Source of the DNA: Liolophura sinensis
Taxonomy: Eukaryota; Mollusca; Polyplacophora; Chitonida; Chitonidae
NCBI RefSeq assembly: GCF_032854445.1
Contig: NC_088295.1
Location: forward strand, 15,551,385-15,615,384
Direction: 5' to 3'
Length of the DNA: 64,000 nt
Below, piece after piece: positions 33,996 through 64,000 of the stretch. Position numbers and translations under genes: made by a program. The stretch's first letter is position 1. Each line of letters starts with the position of its first letter. The notes under the pieces were generated by a model. That model saw only the letters and a program-made list of their open reading frames with translations, was not told the origin of the DNA and searched no databases.

Positions 33996-35246
33996 CATGA
34001 TTTCTGTAATCCCAGGAAAGCCCGGGCATGAATGTTAATGAATGAATGAAAGATTAACGTACACGACACTGGCAATATTGCAGCAATATCGTGGCGAAAT
34101 ACATGGTTTGCAAATCATAACTGGCATATAAACATTTGCCACATTACACACATAGCATTTGTGGTCACAATGCTTTGAATATTGAAGGTACAGTCAAGGG
34201 TATTGAATCGTCTTTAAATAATTCATTAATGATCATATAATGCGTTTCCATGCACGTGTAATCCGTTGACAATACGTGTACATTTGATTATCCATGCACT
34301 GGCAAGGATTGATTTGCAAACAAGCCAATGGACCGAGACCTTCTCATCTAATATCATACGGCTTAATGCCTGTATCACCATATCTCAAGTACACTACTCT
34401 TTATTTACACAGGTAAAGCATATAGCGCTACTAATACTACTATATAGAAAGCGTATTTATACCACACTAAGCTCCCGAGGTGCGTTTACCACTCGATCGT
34501 AACGATACAGGGATCGTATATCGCCTGTACCCAATTCAGGCCTGTAACGGACACATTGGTCGGGTTTACCTGTCACTGCCTTGGAGAATCCACAAGGACA
34601 TTGGAAACGTAACAAAATGCGATGATGATTCCTCAGAATGTATTCTGTTTCCTCACACGTCTACAGGTGGTTATAATGTGGATCTGTTTAGGTAGCCGCC
34701 AGCTGTATGGTGATTCCTACCAACATTAAACTCCGTGTCCCATATACACGGAAGCTAGTAGAGCATTCGGTTCTAGATATCGATCCTTGTAAGCTTGGAG
34801 GTTCCCTTTAGGTCCCGCAAAAGATCAATACAGATATTGAAGTCTTTAGTTCCACCGACCCCTTTCTGCGCTGTAAGTAACAGATGACTTATTATACGCA
34901 TAAACTATCACCCTTCAGAATTTGAATCCTGCATGTCACCTCTAAATGTATAAATGCCTGTATATAGGAGACAGGAGGAATGAAGACTGCATACATCAAA
35001 ACCGTCCACCGTTGACTGACAAAGTTTGTACACGGTTGGTTTAAGCTAAATATAAACACTTTGCCGCATACTCAGGCCTAGTTAAAGGCTATTTCTATGA
35101 CGCTTAATCTTTTCATGCGTGTGTTGGTGCGTGTCTTCCTGAATACACGAGGTAGTGTTTTGACCTGTTGACAAGAGGGTCAGCCAGAATGGGTGTACAA
35201 AACGGTATATCCCAGTGTAGGCTCACTTTACTGTAGGCCTGGCAGC
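33996..35246. other. Intergenic, no supported gene
   Basis: I see only short frames without homology. No RNA gene or clear repeat was identified. Confidence 0.45.
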
Positions 35247-35458
35247 GGGGTCACAAAGCGATCTTAGACTTAAGTCAAAATTTCATTTATTAAACTTCAT
35301 ATGTTCCTTTTCGTTATTTTCGCTGATATTTGTTTTACAATAACTTAGCAAAAATTTATGCTGTCAAGCAATTTTTTGATCTTGTTATGTAAGAAACAAC
35401 AATTTTAAAGTGATTTGAAACTTTCACTTAAGTCTGAGATTGATTTGTGGTCCAGGGG
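35247..35458. mobile_element. MITE with terminal inverted repeats
   Basis: The left end (GGGGTCACAAAGCGATCTTAGACTTAAGT..., 35247-35284) pairs with the right end (...ACTTAAGTCTGAGATTGATTTGTGG, 35418-35458) as an imperfect inverted repeat of about 38 bp. About 130 AT-rich bases lie between. It has no coding capacity. Non-autonomous DNA transposons of this size depend on a transposase encoded elsewhere. Confidence 0.7.
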
Positions 35459-35582
35459 CTTCATGAAGCATACTTAGTGTTAAGTAGCCCTTAGCTAAGT
35501 GCACTTTATATCTCTACAACACATGTGTCATGGTAGTTTATGACAAACTTTGCTAAGTGAACTTCATGAAACCGGTCCCTGC
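35453..35582. mobile_element. Second MITE-like hairpin, abutting the first
   Basis: CAGGGGCTTCATGAAGCATACTTAG near the left end pairs with GCTAAGTGAACTTCATGAAA and CCGGTCCCTG at the right end. It overlaps the right tip of the preceding element by a few bases, so the two may share a terminus or be nested. Confidence 0.55.
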
Positions 35583-38500
35583 TCTGCATGATCAAGTCGA
35601 GTGACTGAGACGACAAAGGTGTGCTCATGATATAGCATTCAGCAGTCTTCAATCCAACAAAAAGAAACATGCAGGCGGTTGTTATTTAATCTAATGATAT
35701 AACAAAGTATACATCGCTTTTAACGGAGAGAGCAGCATGAAGACCAGCACGTTCATCGACAGTTCACCATTTGATTATGTAGAGAAACACGATATGCAAT
35801 CCTATGCAAACGAATATATGTAATGTAAGGAATGAAGGCCTACAATTAAGTATCCTGAATTTCTTTAACATCCGTATGTACATACTTTATATAAGAATAT
35901 ACACATCTAACTGCGCTCTTTATGTAATTTATGCATGTAGGCATATCTATATATATCAAAATCAACTCCAGTATTTATAGGCCTACAATTGGTACATGCA
36001 TTTCCTACACTACGCGTTTTCCCCTGTAGCCGATGTCATAATTTTCCTAAAGGCACAGTTCTAATACAGACTTAAAAATTCCTTAGCTGCACCCTCCACA
36101 CTTGATGCCTATATGCAACCTCATAATACGTACATGCAGGGTGATGTAAATCGCGATTGAGGACATCTATATCTTGGTTATAGAAATGAGATAATCTGGG
36201 GCCTTCGCGATTGTGAAGATGTTTTCAGGATGGCCTATATTTCATTTGGACACAACAAATATCTGAACGTGGATGGATTTAGCTGTTACCTTTACACATA
36301 TATGTCTAGAGATCTACACTTCAGACCATAACAAAACCCTTAACAAATGTGTATACAGGTATATGCATGTATTTGTAGACTGCCTGTCCTTTGATATTTC
36401 GAAGGTCACAATTTGCCTGTCACATTTCATCATGAGCGTCTAAAGTTTCACAGTTTACAGATAAGGCGTCGGGACTGATACCATCACTAGATTTGACTTT
36501 ACTGAATATCGGACTCGTTATAGCAGAGTTTAACTCTGGATATAAGTATATTTTAATCATTGTGGTCGCTTATTACCCCACCCCTTTTGTGTATATATGG
36601 GCGCAGCTCCATTATTGATTGATTGATTGATTGATTGATAATGCCAGTATAGTATTTAACATTTCATAGTTGTTGCTACAGTTATAAGAGATCTGGTTTC
36701 TTGTAAGTACTATTTTTCAGTATGAATGTAGATTATCATAGTCACTTGTTGTTTAAAAGATAATAATTGGTGACGTTTTGAACAGTGACATTAGCTGAGT
36801 TTTTATAAGATCGATCCTTGAGAACTAAATTTTGTTGGTAGTTCCCATTCGTAGTTGAAGACATTGTTTTGGACATTTAGCAAAAGGTGTGAGACAAGCT
36901 TTTTAATTAACGTCATGGAGGGAAAAACTTATACGTTAATGGGATCGGTCGATGTAGAATATTTTTACAGGAAGTTTCGGCAGTGTTTAAACGTTAGTGT
37001 GGATAGAGTCTGTGGATAGAGTCTACTAGATGAAGTATCAGAAACTGGGAAGCTCCTGGGGTAATAGGTTCACCATAATGATGGCTAAATGCTTTGTTTT
37101 GATGAATTAAAAACACCACCACATCTCTATCATCAACGTACTTGTACACTGGGAAATTAAAACTGTTCTTGTTTAATGATGAACATTCTGTCTGGACCTT
37201 CATCAATTCACATTTATTTCACCACTGGAATTCATGGTTTTTCTGCAGTCTATAATATGGAGGCCGGTTTATTTAAACAAGGAAGAATGGAATCTACTTG
37301 GAACTCAAAATTATGTAGCGGTGCCTCCACAAGTTTGGTATAAAATGTTTACATCATCCATTGGTTTGTACCAAAATTCACAGGGCGCTACCAAAGGGTG
37401 AATGAGTTCACAAGAACTGGTACTCACCATAAGATTCTCAGAGTAAATGGAAATATAATCGCTCTACACTTGAACAGTGATAACGATTGGAAGAAAAACC
37501 CGCTACAGTATCTTTTCTCGATTCACCTGCACATCATTCATGAAAACGCAAAGTTATACGATATATAAACAGGTCGGATAAACATGAATTATCATTGTTA
37601 TGTATACTGCAATATAACTTACTTGCTTGGTCTTAATTCCTGACACCCAAATGACATCCTATCATAGACCACTTCCTTAATTAATTTCCAAATCGCCATT
37701 GCCCCTCTAGCCCACCTATAGGCGTGTATCTCTAGGCTTTTCAACTTTTTATGAATCTAAAACTCAACAAACCGTTGTTTTAGGACATAAAGTTACAATC
37801 ATGGGACTTTCTGAGAAATTTTTATTTCAGTCCGGCCCATTCGTCTGCTCACACGACATTTTATCATATTGACGTTCTTCGTATTGGCATCATCTTGGCC
37901 TCTCGTTTGAAATGGATACCTAAACATCTGGGCTCCACTGCGTAGAAGTTTAACACCTACAAATACTATCACAAATTCTGACACAGAAATTTACACACAG
38001 TTTCTTCGGACAACTTTCTGTTGATCCATGACTGAAAACGTGTAAAGTTTACATCGCAGACTTGTGAATGTAGTAGGCCTAGCGTCCGTTGATGCCCCAC
38101 CCCACCCCTCCTCTTCCCCTGTTGAACCAAGCCATATGTGCGTGCTAGTCACATGGTGAGTCCATGCGATGGAAATTGGGCATTTTCTTGTCGTTTGTCA
38201 GGTCAGCACGCTAAACTTACTACACATGAAGGGATAATAACTAATAACTGTAAGAACAAACGAACAAAAAAGAACATAGTTAACACCAGATTATGTGCTC
38301 CAAAATGTTCTGAGCATAACAATTCGCCTCCGCTTTTTCAGCCCATCTGTGAAAATCCTTGTTCGTTGACGGCCAGCACACCTCGATAGATGTTTAAGCC
38401 TATACCTGGCGAGGACAACCACCACCAGGGCTACACTCTTCTCTGTGAATTTATTTGAGCATTTTGTGTAGCACAGTGGTATCCTTGATCCTGCAAAAAA

Positions 38501-39334
38501 AGATATGCAGACAGAATATGTAACTTAAATCCTTTCTTGCCAGTGAAGATGTTGCTGTTGCAACGAACATTGTAAGCGCATTAGCGGATAGAGCAGTCTG
38601 TTTATGTATTCGTGCACGAAATGTTTCAGGGGGCCTATAACGTTTTTATTCGTTTTTCCTTCACCTTTCTCACAGCAAAAGCCTGTTAAAAATTATCCAT
38701 TAAACGAATGGAAAAACAACTAGTGTAGATCTGAATCGGCTTTTTTTGCACCGTTAAATGGATAGATGGGGACGCCCGCTGACGATACTTGCAAATTTAA
38801 GAAGTTTATTTTTGACATACGTATGTAGGTTAATGACCATAGGGGCCAAATGTTGTGACATAGTTTGAAAAAACAGCATGTAAATGACATGTAGCCTACT
38901 GCATAAATACTTTTTACAATATCGCTTTGCATGAGTATTTGGGTTTCAGAAAATCTCATGACAATTCAATCCAAAACTAATTAACTATATATTATTCATC
39001 TCCGTGGACCCATTCGCAGAAAAAAAACTCTTGTGCTTATGCATGTCACTTCGGCATGTATATAAATCTGCATCTTGATATGTCTGCTTAGTGTAGCTCT
39101 TTCTAGTCCCTTACATTCGTATTAATTAAATTTTCATCACAAGCAAAATTTGATCCGATTGTGCTGAGGGTGCATGATACACGATGTGAATTACCATTTT
39201 CCGGTAAAGCGCATCTACCGCCTGCATGGTCCCCGCTGCGGCTTCAAGTCAGGATTGGGGCTATCGTATACCCGGTATACATCGGCCCGGTGGTTCAAAT
39301 GGACGGCTGTACACAATAATTTGTGTTTTAGGGA
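35583..39334. other. Intergenic, mostly AT-rich, no firm gene
   Basis: This contains a TTGA tetranucleotide run near 36612-36642. A minus-strand frame at 36997-37206 has a faint resemblance to a DEG/ENaC extracellular segment. Nothing else was recognised. Confidence 0.4.
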
Positions 39335-39600
39335 CCTCCGTGGCCGAGGTGGCTAACGCGGCGTAATGACACAGTAGAGTTCATGTCCAGCTCATGGTAT
39401 ATATTTGCTTCCTCTCTGGTCGTTCGTGCATGAAACTTAACGTCTACCAGCAAAAGTGTTGGCGGTCGGCGGTTTTCCCCAGGCTCTGCCCGATTTCCTT
39501 CCACCATATAATGCTGGTTGCCGTCACACTGAAGTGAAATATTCCTGAGTACCGATATGGCTTGAAAAATTCAATCAATAAATAAATCAACCTGTTTCAT
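39335..39600 (+). mobile_element. tRNA-derived SINE (family 2)
   Basis: The head GACCTCCGTGGCCGAGGTGG is tRNA-like and is followed by the CTCTCTGGTCGTTCGTG and GGCTCTGCCCGATTTCCTTC blocks. The 3' part is GAGTACCGATATGGCTTGAA, ending in an ATCAATAAATAAATC tail. This is the most complete of the four family 2 copies. Confidence 0.85.
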
Positions 39601-40143
39601 GATCATATGCTGGCTAACTGCAACAGTTGTCGTCTGTAACTAAACCTGATTTTCGCCCTTGTGACAGGTGTTCAGCCAACTACACTCCATAGACTGGTGC
39701 AGCTGCCACCCACTTACAGAACTTCATTAGAAAAAGGATCACTTTTGATGCCTACATAAAGGTCTTCTCATAGTAATTCAGGCTATGTGTTCGCTGGTGA
39801 AGGGCTTACACTTATTGAGCCTATATATAGGCCTGTGTACCTCTGGCCAAAAAAGTAAGCATGCATGGCATGCCCTCCTTCTCAGTCCACCCGCCATTGT
39901 TGTATTCAGTCCACGTACTGATGCCGTTAAGTGCCTTTGTTTGTTATCGAGATAGCTACGTCATAATTTATGCATACCATTAACATTTTGCTTAATCACA
40001 ATGTCAGACAGGAAGCATCGTGAACTGTATAAATGAGTACAGATTTTTTTGTTGGTTTTAAAAGACTTCTCCTCTGAGGGTAAATTGATGCAGTGCCCAA
40101 GGCAACTAACTTATCAGAATAACTGCGCAAGACCGACGCCAAC
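39601..40143. other. Presumed promoter-proximal region of the transporter gene
   Basis: Intergenic sequence upstream of the transporter's first exon. No other gene or repeat was recognised. Confidence 0.4.
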
Positions 40144-40191
40144 TATAAAAAGAAAGTGCAAGTCAGGGTTGTCGTTCTTGACCTTTAAACC
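40144..40191 (+). promoter_or_regulatory. TATA-like box and short 5' leader of the ABCC1-like gene
   Basis: TATAAAA at 40144-40150 would place transcription start near 40172-40180, only about 12-20 bases before the ATG at 40192. The leader would be very short, so an upstream start or another promoter is also possible. The start context AAACCATGG is a strong Kozak match. Confidence 0.35.
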
Positions 40192-61189
<20,998 letters not shown>

Positions 61190-64000
61190 GTATGGCAACT
61201 AGCTATTCTCAATGTGTTTACTGAAAACTTGAAAAATGGTACTTTTGAATTAGTGCTTTGAATTATTTTCAAAACAACTCTCAAGGCCTTTAAAGATCTG
61301 TTAGGGGGCCTCCATGGCCAAGTAGATAGCATGCTAGCGCTACACATTGACTCGGGAGTCCTGTTAATGCTGGCTCCCTCTCTGGTCGTATGTGGGAAAG
61401 TCAGTCTGTGGATTGTCGTGAATCTTTCTTAGGCTCTGCCTGTTTTCCTCCTACCATAATGCCGACCGCCATTGTAAGTGACATATATTTTAATAAGTAC
61501 AGCATAAAACACCAATGAAATATATGATATTAATGAGATGAGTGGTTTAAAATAAATTTGCAAATCTTGATTAAGAAAAAGCATGTTCCACTATTATAGT
61601 ATTGCAATTGTAAGAATATTTTACTCAGTTTATTATTTGAATCCAGTGTATAAACCATGTTCCCAAGACACTGCAGAGAAGTTGGGTGACTTGGGTCATT
61701 TCCTGTGAGGCTGTGATCTCCTACATATTTGTATCACATTGTGTGTAAGAAATAAGGGGAGACCAACAATGTCCTCTTCAGTCCGTACGGTATATGCATG
61801 TTCCTTAGCTTCAGCTTTTCTTCAATTTGAAATAGTGAGTATACAGCATTGAGGCACTCTAGTGTGACTATCACTCTAGTATGACAGCTGTAAACCTGGA
61901 CAGTTCACAGTTATAGCACCATCTTAATCTATTGTTAGTTGTTGAAAAGAAAAAGAAAAAAAAATACCAGTAACACAAAAACGAAACAAAACAAACAAAA
62001 AACTTTTCATTGTTTTCCTTTTTACCTCTAAACATCATTGTTTAGTTAACTCTACTGTAGCCATCATTGTTAAATCTGTCAGGTTTCATTCAAATTTGTA
62101 CACTGCTTCTTTCTCTGGACCCATCTTTTCCTCTAGAATAACTTTTTGCATGAAGTTACTTAGACAATGGCACGAAGGCATTCATCATTGTGCACTTTCA
62201 TGACGTTATTTTGGTCAGTTTAGTGAATGTCTAGTTCTCCTCTTCAGATTACATTCAGATTAAGTTTTTTCTTAATATTATCTGTTGAATATGTTCCAGA
62301 TCTGATGCCAAGCTGTACATTTGACTTTTTTTGCCTAGAAGAAAAGTAAACAAAACAGCCTAAAGTTTGGTTAGGCTTATTTTGCAGTGTTTTTTGTTAA
62401 ACAGTTTTTTAAGTTGAAGTAAAATGTTTCATTTCAGCCTCCTGTTTTGCACAGACTGTCACAATGTAGCATTATATACAGGTGATGTGATAGAATGTGA
62501 ATTACATTCCTGACTGTTGTTTTCTGCATTGAACACGGTATATTTGGATTTTTAAAAAAAAGTGGTTTCGTTCATCTGAGTGTTCTTGTTTTTCTAATAG
62601 AGGAATCACACAACTTTGTCTTAATGAAGGCTTTGACTTTCAGTGACAGAGATATGAAATATGTAATGTGTTTATTCGTAACTGTTTAATATTGTACTTC
62701 GCATCTAAATTTATTATTAAAAAGTTGTATCAAGCTACTTAAGGCTGTGTGTTGGTCCAGATGTCCTATCATACTTCTGGATTTAGATAATGTGATAACT
62801 ACATATATAAAGGAGATTAGCAGGTTGAAATTGGATAATACATTTAGTCCTGCATATCCTATCAGTCTGAAGTTTACATGTACATGTATCTCTTCATGTT
62901 TGAAGAAATCTGGAGTTTTTTTTCTTTTTACTCTGCCAAGAGTATAAAACAATAAGCTAAATATCATGTCCCAGTTCAGCGGTGATGGATTCACTCCATC
63001 TTGTTTCTTCAGTGCTGGTTGATATCGCCTAGGAGAAACCATATTGACATGGCAAGTCAGTTTTGTTGAATTAATCCTTTGTTATAATTTGATCTTAATT
63101 AAAGACTTTTAAAACGCTGTACAAACACCAGCTGATTTATCTAACCTTACTTTGCTACATTAATCCTATGATTTCCAAATCAAATTAGACATCTGTGGCT
63201 GAAATACTTGATGGTAGTCTTGTTTTTGATTGAGCAGGATGCTCTAGATCCTTACATGTAGGTAAGAAGAGCCTATTGCTCGATCATTGCTTGTGACAGC
63301 TACATGTAGCTATACATTGGATAAATGGGCAGGACAAAGACCCATCAAGTAAGATGCATGACATCAGACCATGGGACACAAGGGGTGTGAGTCATCATGG
63401 ACAAGGAATTTTTACATTCTCCTGCTCTCATTGTCATGAGGCATTGGTGACAGGAAGCAGCCAGTAGCCCTAGTATGGCCATTTTCTACACACTATTACA
63501 TTCAGGGAACACTGCTCATCTGTCAAATGGCGTGCAAGTCTCACTGTGGGATACATGCAGTTTGTCAGTAACTCATCAAACAGCAAACGTCATTAGTGTA
63601 CTAGTGAACATTTCCTTTATCCATAAAACGGACAACCATTATATATGTGAAAAATTTGTGACTATTGGATTAAAGAATAATCAGATAGATAAATAAGTAA
63701 ATAAATATACACTAAATCAACAGGTGTTCAAGTTTCATCCTGACTTTGGTTGCACTGTACATTGGACCAAGCACTTGTATTGATCTGATTGCCATTGTCT
63801 TAGTGCTCAGAGGCTTGGTTATTATTTAATTTTTCAGTGGAGTGAAATTTGATGTACTGAATTGGAATACAATTAACATTCAGCACAACACTGTCTGTTC
63901 CCATGTCAGATTTGTCTTCTGCTATCAGAGGCTAAAGAACGTACGTGTGTAACATGCACCTTTTTATAACATGGTAGCCAGATTTGTTCCCTAACAACAG
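61190..64000 (+). other. Intron 22 of the ABCC1-like gene (to window end)
   Basis: No further TMD2 exon can be found. It holds one SINE (61312-61530) and otherwise AT-rich sequence. The last bases, TTCCCTAACAACAG, look like a branch point plus acceptor, so exon 23 probably begins at the next base. Confidence 0.65.
61312..61530 (+). mobile_element. tRNA-derived SINE (family 2)
   Basis: GGCCTCCATGGCCAAGTAGA is the head. TCTCTGGTCGTATGTGGGAA, GGCTCTGCCTGTTTTCCTCC and ATAATGCCGACCGCCATTGT follow, ending in AAAACACCAATGAAAT. It is a better-preserved copy than the one at 53670. Confidence 0.8.

Overview
This window is nuclear DNA from an animal, most likely a mollusc. It is AT-rich and gene-sparse, has spliced genes with GT-AG introns, and carries tRNA-derived SINEs ending in a CACTC tail of a type I associate with gastropods, especially vetigastropods such as abalone. 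The organism is an inference from repeats and gene content; no single base proves it.

The left 30 kb holds three small genes in alternating orientation: gene A (minus, 9185-9778), gene B (plus, 17335-20509, two coding exons) and gene C (minus, 28981-29654, probably with a short second exon). Each encodes a short basic N-terminus, two closely spaced membrane helices and a long, Ser-rich, low-complexity cytosolic tail. They look like members of one poorly described two-helix membrane protein family. I cannot name the family with confidence.

The right 24 kb is the 5' part of an ABCC1/MRP1-type ABC transporter gene on the plus strand. I reconstructed 22 coding exons (40192-61189), giving 1050 codons plus one base in one continuous frame: TMD0, the L0 linker, TMD1, NBD1, the regulatory linker and the first helix of TMD2. 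The rest of TMD2 and NBD2 lie beyond the window, which ends exactly on a good splice acceptor. Such pumps export glutathione, glucuronide and sulfate conjugates with ATP and contribute to multixenobiotic resistance in aquatic molluscs.

The most unusual signal lies in the middle of this transporter gene. Four minisatellites sit against splice junctions within 7 kb. Two are made of amplified copies of the junctions themselves. A 52-bp unit copies the end of exon 13 plus its splice donor, and a unit of about 64 bp copies the acceptor plus the start of exon 19, so a real splice site stands beside rows of decoys. A candidate 21-nt microexon lies in the linker region.

The rest is repeats: two SINE families (six recognisable copies plus one degenerate tRNA-headed element), a solo LTR with a perfect 5-bp target duplication (25629-26381), several MITE-like hairpins and a 90-bp minisatellite array (6930-8040). 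Between them are long stretches where I see no supported gene.
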